Positions 15,743-23,213 of a stretch of DNA of 33,718 nucleotides are shown here, piece after piece. A model generated the notes under the pieces. That model was not told where the DNA came from. It worked only from the letters and a program-made list of their open reading frames with translations, and ran no database searches. The stretch comes from an uncultured Pelagibacteraceae bacterium (lineage in GTDB: Bacteria; Pseudomonadota; Alphaproteobacteria; Pelagibacterales; Pelagibacteraceae). How positions within the stretch are numbered: the first letter of the stretch is position 1; each line of letters opens with the position of its first letter. The stretch spans positions 1 to 33,718 of the forward strand of contig CABYZU010000011.1 in NCBI GenBank assembly GCA_902523495.1. The letters are read 5' to 3'. A program made the position numbers and the translations under genes.

Positions 15743-16672
15743 ATGGAAAAAATTGTTACATTAATCCCAAGTGCGACGGAGATCGTTACATTCTTAGGTA
15801 AAAAAAATTCAATTGTAGGAAGATCTCATGAGTGTGATTACCCAAAAGATTTAAACAAAATAAAAAAGCTGACTTCACCAAAAATAAATGTTGAAGGAAC
15901 AAGTGGAGAAATTCATAAAGAAATTACTAAAATTTTAGAAAATTCTTTATCTGTTTATAAAGTAGATGTAAATGAATTAAAGAAACTAAATCCAGATGTT
16001 GTTGTAACACAAGCACACTGTGAGGTATGTGCTGTTAGCTTTTCAAAAGTTGAAGAAATTGTCTTTAATCATCTCAATAAAAATACTAAAATAATATCTC
16101 TTCAACCCAACACTTTAAATGAAGTTTTTGATGATATTAAGAGAGTAGCTAAAGGCCTAAACATAGATGAAATAACTACAAAAAATTTGATTAAACCATT
16201 GGAAGAAAGGTTAGAGAGTATTAAAAGTAAAAGCTTAAAGAAAAAAAAAAGAACAATAGCATGTATAGAGTGGATAGATCCTTTGATGGTTGCGGGTAAT
16301 TGGATACCAGAAATGGTCAAAATATCTGGTGGTGAGGATATATTTGGAAAATCAGGGAAAGATTCACATTGGGTTAAATTTGATGAAATTCAAAAATACG
16401 ATCCAGAAGTTATAATTTTTTTACCGTGTGGGTATGATATTGAAAAAACCAAAAATGAAGTTGAAAATTTATTTAAAAAGCAAAATAAATGGAATGTGTT
16501 AAATGCATTCAAAAATAAAGAAATTTATATAGTTGACGGTAACCAATTTTTTAATAGACCTGGACCAAGATTATTAGAGTCTCTTGAGATTTTTGCAGAA
16601 ATCATTCATCCTGAATTATTCAATTTTAACCACAATCAGATTGGGTGGATAAATTTTTTTAATTCAAAATGA
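15743..16672 (+). CDS. BtuF-like helical-backbone metal/cobalamin-binding-fold protein without signal peptide
   Basis: A 309-residue protein of the ABC transporter class III binding-protein fold: IVTLIPSATEIVTFLGKKNSIVGRSHECDYP (4-34), LNPDVVVTQAHCEVCAV (85-101), then ACIEWIDPLMVAGNWIPEMVKISGG (173-197) and YDPEVIIFLPCGYD. It begins directly with MEKIVTLIPS and has no signal peptide or lipobox, so it should be cytoplasmic. Such short BtuF homologues are often annotated cobalamin-binding protein without proof. The C-E-V-C pair (residues about 96-99) could bind a metal. No BtuC/BtuD genes are nearby. Confidence 0.8.
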   Translation: MEKIVTLIPSATEIVTFLGKKNSIVGRSHECDYPKDLNKIKKLTSPKINVEGTSGEIHKEITKILENSLSVYKVDVNELKKLNPDVVVTQAHCEVCAVSFSKVEEIVFNHLNKNTKIISLQPNTLNEVFDDIKRVAKGLNIDEITTKNLIKPLEERLESIKSKSLKKKKRTIACIEWIDPLMVAGNWIPEMVKISGGEDIFGKSGKDSHWVKFDEIQKYDPEVIIFLPCGYDIEKTKNEVENLFKKQNKWNVLNAFKNKEIYIVDGNQFFNRPGPRLLESLEIFAEIIHPELFNFNHNQIGWINFFNSK

Positions 16673-16706
16673 AAAAAATTATTTTTATTAATTTTATTTT
16701 TAATTT

Positions 16707-17147
16707 ATGCCCACATATACAGTAACTAATTCAAATTTTAACATGTCACCTAAACAACAAAAGAACTTAGCAGAGGGTATTACCAAAGTTCATAATACAG
16801 TTACAGGAGCTAACACTTATTTTGCACAAGTAATATTTAATAAAACAAAAAAAAGTAATCATTTTATGGGCGGAAAAAGAGTTAAGGAGCCGTCTTTATT
16901 TTTACTTGGTCAAATTAGAGCAGGTCGATCAAAAAAGGTGAAAGATAAATTAATTACAGATTTAAAAAATGTATTGGTAAAAAATTCTAAATTAGATGAA
17001 ACCCAAGTTTGGGTTTACGTTAATGACCTTCCACCATCTCAAATGATCGAATATGGGGCTGTCTTACCAGAGTCAGGTAAAGAGAAACAGTGGTTTGCAA
17101 ATTTACCTATTAAATTAAAGAAAAAATTAGTGGCTATCGAAAAATAA
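16707..17147 (+). CDS. Tautomerase-superfamily protein, cis-3-chloroacrylic acid dehalogenase (cis-CaaD)/Cg10062-like
   Basis: A 146-residue protein with proline directly after the initiator Met. Numbering from that proline, it has Pro1, His28, Arg70, Arg73, Tyr103 and Glu114, the six catalytic residues reported for cis-CaaD and its homologue Cg10062, with identical spacing. The C-terminal region WVYVNDLPPSQMIEYGAVLP also looks like cis-CaaD, with WF about 15 residues further on. cis-CaaD hydrates cis-3-haloacrylate to malonate semialdehyde; Cg10062 also hydrates acetylenic acids. The true substrate here is unknown. It is followed convergently by a PNPOx-like gene and a 3-hydroxyisobutyrate-dehydrogenase-family gene. 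Family assignment is strong; activity is inference. Confidence 0.88.
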   Translation: MPTYTVTNSNFNMSPKQQKNLAEGITKVHNTVTGANTYFAQVIFNKTKKSNHFMGGKRVKEPSLFLLGQIRAGRSKKVKDKLITDLKNVLVKNSKLDETQVWVYVNDLPPSQMIEYGAVLPESGKEKQWFANLPIKLKKKLVAIEK

Positions 17148-17148
17148 T

Positions 17149-17748
17149 TTAAGGAACTAACCAATCATTCTTGTTTTTTTCTAAATTAAACTTAGCTCTT
17201 CTATGTCCTTTAGCAGCAAGATATAGCCATTCAACAGATTTAATTTTACATTTAATAACAGTAAAGTTTTTATAACCCTCTTCACTTTGTTCCATAGTAT
17301 AATCAAAATCTTCTAATTTGGATATCATTCCCGAAGTTGGATCATTTGATGTAGTCCCTGGAGGACTATCAGTTAAATAACAACGTCTGCTTATATGTTG
17401 AGTTTTTTTCCAAGACTCTTTTGTTATAGAATTTTGATTATTAACCTCACACTCTACTTTAACCCTTAGTTGTATCTTTTCTTCTTTATCGTAGAAAACT
17501 AAAGAGGCATTTTTATTATTTTTTAGTATATGCACTTTTGGAGATCTTAAATCAGTGTGAAACTGTAAGAGTTTACTTTCTCTGTCTGATTTACGTAAGA
17601 CAACTATTCTACCATCAACTTCATTTTGATTAGCGCAAATAAAAACTGGAATTCTAAATGGTGAATTTCTATTGGTCACAGCATCATCCAACATAGACCA
17701 ATATTTGTTTTGAATTTCCTCTAAATCTTCATAGTACGCTGGCTGCAT
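17149..17748 (-). CDS. Pyridoxamine 5'-phosphate oxidase-like FMN-binding protein
   Basis: A 199-residue split-barrel flavoprotein. The N-terminal segment has IQNKYWSMLDDAVTNRNSPFRIPVFICANQ, then GRIVVLRKSDRESKLLQFHTDLRSPKVHILKNNKNASLVFYDKEEKIQLRV, the usual FMN-phosphate and barrel region, and a C-terminal VEWLYLAAKGHRRAKF like the end of PNPOx domains. It belongs to the general PNPOx-like group rather than clear PdxH, so a role in vitamin B6 synthesis is not claimed. It lies 3 bases downstream of the 3-hydroxyisobutyrate-dehydrogenase-like gene on the same strand and converges on the tautomerase gene with 1 base between. Confidence 0.82.
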   Translation of the reverse strand: MQPAYYEDLEEIQNKYWSMLDDAVTNRNSPFRIPVFICANQNEVDGRIVVLRKSDRESKLLQFHTDLRSPKVHILKNNKNASLVFYDKEEKIQLRVKVECEVNNQNSITKESWKKTQHISRRCYLTDSPPGTTSNDPTSGMISKLEDFDYTMEQSEEGYKNFTVIKCKIKSVEWLYLAAKGHRRAKFNLEKNKNDWLVP

Positions 17749-17751
17749 ACT

Positions 17752-18621
17752 TTACTTTCTAAATCTTTTTATTAAGCTTGAGGTATCCCAACGATTTCCA
17801 CCTAAATCTTGAACTTCTCCATAATATTTATCAACTAATTCGGTTACAGGTAACAATGAGCCATTATTTTTAGCTTCATCCATTGCAATTTTTAAATCTT
17901 TTCTCATCCAATCAACTGCAAAACCAAAATCAAATTTATCACCAATCATAGTTTTATATCTATTTTCCATTTGCCAAGATTGTGCTGCACCTTTTGAAAT
18001 AACTTCAATTACATCCTCCATATTCAAACCAGCTTTCATTCCAAAATTAATAGCTTCAGATAAACCTTGTACTAAACCTGCAATACAAATTTGATTAACC
18101 ATTTTAGCAAGTTGTCCATTTCCTGGACCACCAAGTAATTTCATTTTTTTACTATAACAATCAATTTTATCTTTTGCTTTATCAAAGTCAGATTGATCAC
18201 CACCGATCATAACTGTTAATGCACCATTCTCTGCACCTGCCTGCCCACCCGATACTGGTGCATCTAGTGCACCAAACCCATTTTTTTTTGCATAAGAATG
18301 TATTTCTTTTGCAATTGATGCTGAAGCGGTTGTGTTATCAATATAAACTGCACCTCTTTTAATTGTTTTAAATGCACCGTTGTCTCCAAAGGTTACTTCT
18401 CTTAAATCATTGTCATTTCCTACACATGTAAAAATGTATTCAGCATCTTTTGCAGCTTTAGCTGGAGTATCAGCCATTTGACCTTTGTATTCTTTAATCC
18501 ATTTTTCAGCTTTAGATTTTGTTCTGTTAAAAACAGTTACATTATGTCCGCCTTTTGATATATAACCAGCCATCGGATAACCCATGACACCAAGACCTAT
18601 GAAAGCAACATTACAACTCAT
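17752..18621 (-). CDS. 3-hydroxyisobutyrate / beta-hydroxyacid dehydrogenase family protein
   Basis: NAD(P)-dependent oxidoreductase of 289 residues interconverting a beta-hydroxy acid and its semialdehyde. Seen: dinucleotide motif GLGVMG (9-14), FNRT (31-34) after beta-2, substrate motif DAPVSGGQAGAENG (120-133), the catalytic-lysine helix GNGQLAKMVNQ (167-177) with Lys173, and WMRKDLKIA (238-246). Arg33 in NRT suggests NADP may be used. Substrates in this family include 3-hydroxyisobutyrate, tartronate semialdehyde, succinate semialdehyde and malonate semialdehyde; sequence alone does not decide. Neighbouring genes leave malonate semialdehyde as an attractive possibility. Its start codon is only 11 bases from the divergent MFS gene. 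Confidence 0.9.
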   Translation of the reverse strand: MSCNVAFIGLGVMGYPMAGYISKGGHNVTVFNRTKSKAEKWIKEYKGQMADTPAKAAKDAEYIFTCVGNDNDLREVTFGDNGAFKTIKRGAVYIDNTTASASIAKEIHSYAKKNGFGALDAPVSGGQAGAENGALTVMIGGDQSDFDKAKDKIDCYSKKMKLLGGPGNGQLAKMVNQICIAGLVQGLSEAINFGMKAGLNMEDVIEVISKGAAQSWQMENRYKTMIGDKFDFGFAVDWMRKDLKIAMDEAKNNGSLLPVTELVDKYYGEVQDLGGNRWDTSSLIKRFRK

Positions 18622-18632
18622 AATTTTTTAAT

Positions 18633-19838
18633 ATGTTTAAAAGTTTAAGTTTAAAAGTAATTATATTTGGATTTATTTTTACATTTTTTTCTAGTTTTGG
18701 ACAGAGTTTTTTTCTTGGTCTTTTTAATTCTAGTATACGAGACGCATTATCTATTACTCAGGGACAATTTGGAACAATTTATGCATCTGCAACATTATTG
18801 AGCAGCTTTTTATTAATTTGGGTTGGAAAAAAAATAGATGATATCAATATATTTAAATTTGCCTTTTTTGTTACAATACTTTTGTCTTTTTCATGTTTTT
18901 TCTTTTCAAAAATTTCTTCAATAACTTTTTTATTTATTGCAATTTTTTTAATGAGATTTTCAGGTCAAGGTATGATGTCTCATACTGCAACAACAACAAT
19001 TTCCAGATATTTCACAAAATCTAGAGGTAAAGCTTTAAGCACAAGTTGGTTTGGTCTTTCTACTGCTGAATTTATACTACCAGTTTTAATTGTATATTTA
19101 CTTACTATAACCTCTTGGCAAAACTTATGGATATATATTTCAATACTAGTTTTGATATTTCTGCCAACAACTTCTTTTACTTTAGTTAAGAACTTAAACT
19201 TTGAATCTAGAGAGGAGACAAACAAAAAAGAATTTAATGAAAAAATAAAACAATGGAAGAGAATAGATGTTCTGAAGGATTACAGATTTTATATAGTTTG
19301 TCTAAATATGTTAGCGATGCCATGGATTGCAACTGGCGTTTTTGTTTATCAATCTTTTATTAGTGAGTCCAAAGGGTGGGGTACATATGTAATTGCACAA
19401 TCTTTTATGGTTTACTCAGTTTTATCAGTATTAACTTTGTTAATAGCAGGGTTTTTAATTGATAGATTTACGAGTAGAAAATTACTTATTTTTATGAATA
19501 TTCCATTATTAATCTCTACTGTAGTTCTAATGTATTTTGATATTTCATTTTCTGCTTTCATATTTTTAGGTCTAATTGGTATTTCAAATGGACTCGCAAA
19601 CGTCCTGGGCTCTTCAACTTGGGCAGAAATTTATGGTGTAAGATATATTGGTTCAATTAAAGCTTTAACTACGGCTTTGATGGTTTTCTCTACTGCTTTT
19701 GGTACTGCTTTATTTGGCTTATTAATAGACATTGGATTTTCAATAGAGCACATAGCCTTAATATCTTTTATTTATATTGCCATATCAGCTGCTCTTTTAT
19801 TGTTTGTTAAAAATAAGCTAAATCCAAAGTATTTATAA
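18633..19838 (+). CDS. Major facilitator superfamily transporter
   Basis: A 401-residue integral membrane protein with about 12 hydrophobic helices, split by a charged central loop (about 190-215, NFESREETNKKEFNEKIKQWKR), the normal 6+6 MFS plan. MFS-type signals include LIWVGKKIDDINIF (61-74) between helices 2 and 3, and the repeat-like LIAGFLIDRFTSRKLL in the second half. Substrate unknown. The start is fixed by the first helix at residues 9-24. Divergent start codons 11 bases apart suggest joint control with the beta-hydroxyacid dehydrogenase and perhaps transport of a related organic acid. Confidence 0.88.
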   Translation: MFKSLSLKVIIFGFIFTFFSSFGQSFFLGLFNSSIRDALSITQGQFGTIYASATLLSSFLLIWVGKKIDDINIFKFAFFVTILLSFSCFFFSKISSITFLFIAIFLMRFSGQGMMSHTATTTISRYFTKSRGKALSTSWFGLSTAEFILPVLIVYLLTITSWQNLWIYISILVLIFLPTTSFTLVKNLNFESREETNKKEFNEKIKQWKRIDVLKDYRFYIVCLNMLAMPWIATGVFVYQSFISESKGWGTYVIAQSFMVYSVLSVLTLLIAGFLIDRFTSRKLLIFMNIPLLISTVVLMYFDISFSAFIFLGLIGISNGLANVLGSSTWAEIYGVRYIGSIKALTTALMVFSTAFGTALFGLLIDIGFSIEHIALISFIYIAISAALLLFVKNKLNPKYL

Positions 19839-19846
19839 AATTCTCC

Positions 19847-19875
19847 TTGATTTTTTTAACTTCACTGTGTAGATA
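19847..19875 (+). promoter_or_regulatory. Candidate rpoZ promoter giving a leaderless mRNA
   Basis: TTGATT (19847-19852) is 17 bases from TAGATA (19870-19875), a fair sigma-70-type pair. Normal initiation about 7 bases downstream of the -10 falls on the A of the rpoZ ATG at 19882. No Shine-Dalgarno sequence precedes that ATG, which agrees with leaderless translation. This is pattern matching only. Confidence 0.35.
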
Positions 19876-19881
19876 CTCCGC

Positions 19882-20418
19882 ATGGCACGAGTTACTGTAG
19901 AAGATTGCATAGACAAAGTAGACAGCCCTTACGAGTTAGTTTTGGTAGCTAAAGAAAGAGCAACTCAACTCAATACAGGTGTAGAACCTACTTTAGAAAA
20001 AGACAACGATAAAAATACCGTTATCGCTCTTAGAGAAATAGCTGAAGAAAATATAAAAGTTAATGAACTTACTGATAGCGCTGTTTACAAATTAAGAAAA
20101 CATGTAGAGCAGGTAGATGATGGTGTAGAGGATGATGAAGATGTAGGTGATGATTTTGAAAGTTTATACAAAGGTGAAATTTCAAAAAGCGGAGCACCTA
20201 TTTTACCATCTAAAAGAGCAAGAAAAACACCTGAGAAAATACAAGTTTCAAATGATGATTTAGCGGAGTTATCTCAAACAGCTAAGCCAGATATTGATAC
20301 ATCAGCAACAGATGAAACAGGAGATGATCAAGGAGATGTTTCATTAGACGAAGTTACTGAAACTGAAAATCAAGCTTCAGAGCAAGAAGCGTCCAATGAT
20401 CCTGAAAACAATCAATAA
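19882..20418 (+). CDS. rpoZ: RNA polymerase omega subunit with a long acidic C-terminal tail
   Basis: Residues 1-about 75 are a clear omega subunit ([30 protein letters not shown], then [21 protein letters not shown]), which helps assemble and stabilise the beta' subunit. The DNDKN-x-VIALREIA block is the form seen in Alphaproteobacteria. At 178 residues it is much longer than usual (about 90-130). The extra about 95 residues are acidic and low in complexity, rich in D, E, S, T, N and Q, with no aromatic residue after the FESLYKG segment, so probably disordered. It stands alone on its strand: the stop abuts the convergent CoA-transferase stop with no spacer, and spoT does not follow. Confidence 0.93.
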   Translation: MARVTVEDCIDKVDSPYELVLVAKERATQLNTGVEPTLEKDNDKNTVIALREIAEENIKVNELTDSAVYKLRKHVEQVDDGVEDDEDVGDDFESLYKGEISKSGAPILPSKRARKTPEKIQVSNDDLAELSQTAKPDIDTSATDETGDDQGDVSLDEVTETENQASEQEASNDPENNQ

Positions 20419-21561
20419 TTAAGAAAATTCTTTTAAAATTTTTTCCCTATGTTCATCTAGATCAGGTATATCTCCTCTAGTTTCTTCATCTTTATAGGAA
20501 GACATCTTAATTGGATTTCCAGCTAATTTAAAATCTCCAATTTTTTTGTGAAAGGCTTTAACGATCATGTTTCTTGCTTCAACTTGAGGATTTTCAACAG
20601 CTTCTTTTATATTAAATATTGGACCACATGGAATTTTTTCTTTTTCCATATCTTTGACCCACTCTGAAGTAGTTCTAGATGACAATTTGTTTTCAAGAAT
20701 AGTTTTAAGTTCATCCATATTTATAGCTCTAGATGAATTATCGGAAAATTTAGGATCTTTGCTTATTTCAGGCATTGCTAAAAGTTCACAAAGTTTTTCA
20801 AATAATCTATCGTTTCCAGCAGCTATGATAATGTAACTATCTTTGGTTTTAAAAGCCTCAAATGGTGCGATTGATGGATGACGGGAACCCATAGGTTTGG
20901 GTATCTCATTTTTTGCTAAGTAACGAGCAATTGCATTTTCCAAAATTGCTATTTGACAATCAAGCATCGAAACATCTATGTACATTCCCTTACCGGTCTT
21001 TTGTCTATCATAAAGAGCCGCATTAATTCCAATTGCTGTAAATAAACCAGCTGTTATGTCTCCTATTGATGTTCCAACTCTTGTTGGTTCTGAGTTTGGT
21101 TGACCAGTTACACTCATTAAACCACCCATACCTTGTACCACCATATCATAAGCTGGTAATTCTTTAAGAGGTCCAGTTTGTCCAAAACCAGATGCAGATG
21201 CATAAATTAATTTTGGATAATTTTTATTTACATCTTTCCAGCCATATCCCCATTTTTCTAAAGTGCCTGGTTTAAAATTTTCGACTAATATATCTGCTTT
21301 AGATAAAATTTTATCAAAAATTTTTTTATCTTCCTCATTTTTTAAGTTTAGAGCAATACTTTCTTTACCTCTATTAAGCGACATGAAATAAGCTGAATAT
21401 TCTTCGATGAATGGTCCAAATTTACGGGAGTCATCACCAATTTCTGGAGCTTCAATTTTAATTACTCTCGCGCCAAGATCTGATAAAATCATAGTACAGT
21501 AGGGACCAACTAATACTCTTGTTAAATCAACAACTAGTAGGTTTTTTAAAGGTCCATTCAT
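20419..21561 (-). CDS. CaiB/BaiF (class III) CoA-transferase
   Basis: Transfers CoA between carboxylic acids; 380 residues, normal for family III. Seen: VDLTRVLVGPYCTMILSDLGARVIKIE (11-37), RGKESIALNLK (64-74), YDMVVQGMGGLMSVTGQP (138-155), and the catalytic aspartate Asp168 in GTSIGDITAGLFTA (163-176), matching Asp169 of formyl-CoA transferase. HPSIAPFEAFKTKDSYIIIAAGND follows. Substrates cannot be read from sequence. It is divergent from a TRAP transporter gene set, with 95 bases between start codons, suggesting that it activates the acid the TRAP system imports. Formyl-, succinyl- and acetyl-CoA donors are all possible. Confidence 0.92.
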   Translation of the reverse strand: MNGPLKNLLVVDLTRVLVGPYCTMILSDLGARVIKIEAPEIGDDSRKFGPFIEEYSAYFMSLNRGKESIALNLKNEEDKKIFDKILSKADILVENFKPGTLEKWGYGWKDVNKNYPKLIYASASGFGQTGPLKELPAYDMVVQGMGGLMSVTGQPNSEPTRVGTSIGDITAGLFTAIGINAALYDRQKTGKGMYIDVSMLDCQIAILENAIARYLAKNEIPKPMGSRHPSIAPFEAFKTKDSYIIIAAGNDRLFEKLCELLAMPEISKDPKFSDNSSRAINMDELKTILENKLSSRTTSEWVKDMEKEKIPCGPIFNIKEAVENPQVEARNMIVKAFHKKIGDFKLAGNPIKMSSYKDEETRGDIPDLDEHREKILKEFS

Positions 21562-21593
21562 ATAATCTTTAACTTTTCTGAGTTTTTGACGAC

Positions 21594-21622
21594 TTGACTC
21601 TTATTAATAAGTTCACTTTAAT
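21594..21622 (+). promoter_or_regulatory. Probable dctP promoter with a palindromic operator-like site in its spacer
   Basis: TTGACT (21594-21599) and TTTAAT (21617-21622) are separated by 17 bases, each one mismatch from the sigma-70 consensus. The spacer begins with the perfect 12-base palindrome CTTATTAATAAG (21600-21611). A regulator bound there would block RNA polymerase. The palindrome lies near the middle of the 95-base region between the divergent CoA-transferase and TRAP genes, so one regulator could control both. AT-only palindromes also occur by chance in such DNA. Confidence 0.5.
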
Positions 21623-21656
21623 TGAATTATTAAAAATAACAATAGAGGGAAAAATA

Positions 21657-22667
21657 ATGTTAAAAAAAATATCTTTATATTTAACTTCATTAGTTTTTGT
21701 TTTTACGACTATTGGTTCTGCTTATGCGGTTACGTTAAAAGCAAGTCACCAGTGGCCTGGAACACCAAGAGCTGATGGATCTTTCGACCCACGTCATGAA
21801 ATGGTTCAAATCATTGCTGACGAGGTAAAAAAAGCAAATGTTGGAGTAGATATAAGAATTTACCCAGCTAAATCATTATACAAACCTAAAGAACAGTGGA
21901 AGCCAATGACGACTGGTCAGCTGGATATTTCTGCTTTTCCATTAGCTTACGCATCTAAGTTTCATCCAGAGTTTGATGCTACTCTAATGCCAGGTACAGT
22001 TAAAAATCATGATCATGCATTAAGGTTTAATAAAGGACCAATGATGACTGAGATTAAAAAGATCATTAACGATGCAGGTGTGGTAGTTTTATCTGACGCA
22101 TGGTTAGGTGGTGGTTTTGCTTCAAAGTCAAAATGTATTAAAAATCCTAGTGATGCAAAGGGTCAAGTTATGAGAGCTGCAGGTAAAGCATTTAACCAAA
22201 TGTTAGAAGCAGCAGGAGCAGGTATACAAAGTATGCCATCATCTGAAATTTACACAGGTTTACAAACAGGTGTATTAACAGGTGCTAATACTAGTTCAGG
22301 AAGTTTTGTAAGTTACAAAATTTATGAACAAGTTTCATGCGCAACTCCTCCAGGAAAATTTGGTTTATGGTTTATGTATGAACCAATTTTGATGTCCAAA
22401 AAGTCTTTTGATGCTTTAAATTCTAAGCAACAAAAAGCTTTAATGAAAGCTGGAAAAGTAGCTGAGAAATACATGACAGCTCAAGTAGAAAACTTAGACA
22501 AAAAGTTTGAAGATGCTTATAAAGCTGCAGGTGTAAAATTAGTATACATGGATGCAAAAGACCATGCTGCGTGGGTAGAGATTGCAAAAAAATCTTCACA
22601 CAAAGCATTTGCTGATAAAGTTCCAGGTGGCGATAAGCTGATGGAAATGGCTTTAGCAGTTAAATAA
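21657..22667 (+). CDS. dctP: TRAP transporter periplasmic substrate-binding protein (DctP family)
   Basis: Captures an organic anion in the periplasm and delivers it to the DctQM membrane complex. From the ATG at 21657 it has 336 residues, a normal DctP length. That ATG is chosen because AGAGGGA sits at 21644-21650 and because residues 1-about 24 (MLKKISLYLTSLVFVFTTIGSAYA) form a proper signal peptide; an in-frame TTG at 21594 overlaps the promoter. The mature protein starts VTLKASHQWPGTPRADGSFDPRH and contains IYPAKSLYKPKEQWKPMTTGQLDI and QGYTGL-like SSEIYTGLQTGVLTGANTS. Ligand unknown; a carboxylate or sulfonate is likely. A strong terminator hairpin follows. Confidence 0.93.
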   Translation: MLKKISLYLTSLVFVFTTIGSAYAVTLKASHQWPGTPRADGSFDPRHEMVQIIADEVKKANVGVDIRIYPAKSLYKPKEQWKPMTTGQLDISAFPLAYASKFHPEFDATLMPGTVKNHDHALRFNKGPMMTEIKKIINDAGVVVLSDAWLGGGFASKSKCIKNPSDAKGQVMRAAGKAFNQMLEAAGAGIQSMPSSEIYTGLQTGVLTGANTSSGSFVSYKIYEQVSCATPPGKFGLWFMYEPILMSKKSFDALNSKQQKALMKAGKVAEKYMTAQVENLDKKFEDAYKAAGVKLVYMDAKDHAAWVEIAKKSSHKAFADKVPGGDKLMEMALAVK

Positions 22668-22681
22668 AATAATATATAAAG

Positions 22682-22718
22682 AACCCCTATTTATTCATAA
22701 TAAATAGGGGTTTTTTTT
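22682..22718 (+). terminator. Strong intrinsic terminator/attenuator between dctP and dctQ
   Basis: Arms of 14 bases (22682-22695 and 22699-22712) are perfect reverse complements around a 3-base CAT loop, with a CCCC/GGGG core, followed by an uninterrupted run of T from 22711 to 22718. The dctQ ATG begins at 22719, the next base. As a DNA pattern this is a textbook rho-independent terminator. Located inside the operon, it should let most transcripts end after dctP and allow a fraction to continue into dctQM. Confidence 0.92.
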
Positions 22719-23213
22719 ATGAAAAAAAAATATCTACAAATTTGTGATTTTATAGCTAAGGCTTGTGGTGCTTTTGCAGTATTAGCTTTGCTTTTATCTA
22801 TCTTAGTCATTGTTGAACTAGTTTTTGAAAGATATTTTTTTCAAAGAGCAATCACTTGGCAAACAGAACTTGTAACTATGCTTTTAGTTGCTTCGACTTT
22901 TATAGGAAGTGTATATGTGCTTAGTGAAAAAGCTCACGTTAGTATGGAATGGATCTACGATTTTTTGTCAAAAAAAAATATAATTAGATTAAAAATTTTT
23001 ACATCTTCAATAAGTTTACTTTTTTTCTTAATTTTATTTTATTTTGGATTTTTAATGTTCGAGGAAGCATTTACTAAAAATTATTCAACAGGAACTGTCT
23101 GGGATCCACCATTATGGATACCATATTCATCAATGATGTTGGGGGCTTTGTTAATGATATTACAGTATATCGCAGAAATAATAAAATTAACTGATGAAAA
23201 GGACTTTAGTTAA
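22719..23213 (+). CDS. dctQ: TRAP transporter small membrane subunit (DctQ)
   Basis: Small membrane subunit of 164 residues with four hydrophobic helices (about 15-37, 47-67, 87-112 and 128-150). The WQTELVTMLLVASTFIGSVYVLSEKAHVSMEWIYDFLS region (44-82) is typical for DctQ. It joins DctM to form the sodium-driven translocator. The ATG touches the T-tract of the upstream terminator, leaving no room for a Shine-Dalgarno site except the hairpin arm itself (AGGGG). The stop TAA is followed immediately by the dctM ATG. Confidence 0.92.
   Translation: MKKKYLQICDFIAKACGAFAVLALLLSILVIVELVFERYFFQRAITWQTELVTMLLVASTFIGSVYVLSEKAHVSMEWIYDFLSKKNIIRLKIFTSSISLLFFLILFYFGFLMFEEAFTKNYSTGTVWDPPLWIPYSSMMLGALLMILQYIAEIIKLTDEKDFS

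Noticed and set aside
21594-21656. TTG start extending DctP upstream
   Set aside because: This stretch is the likely promoter and ribosome-binding region, and the ATG at 21657 begins a proper signal peptide.
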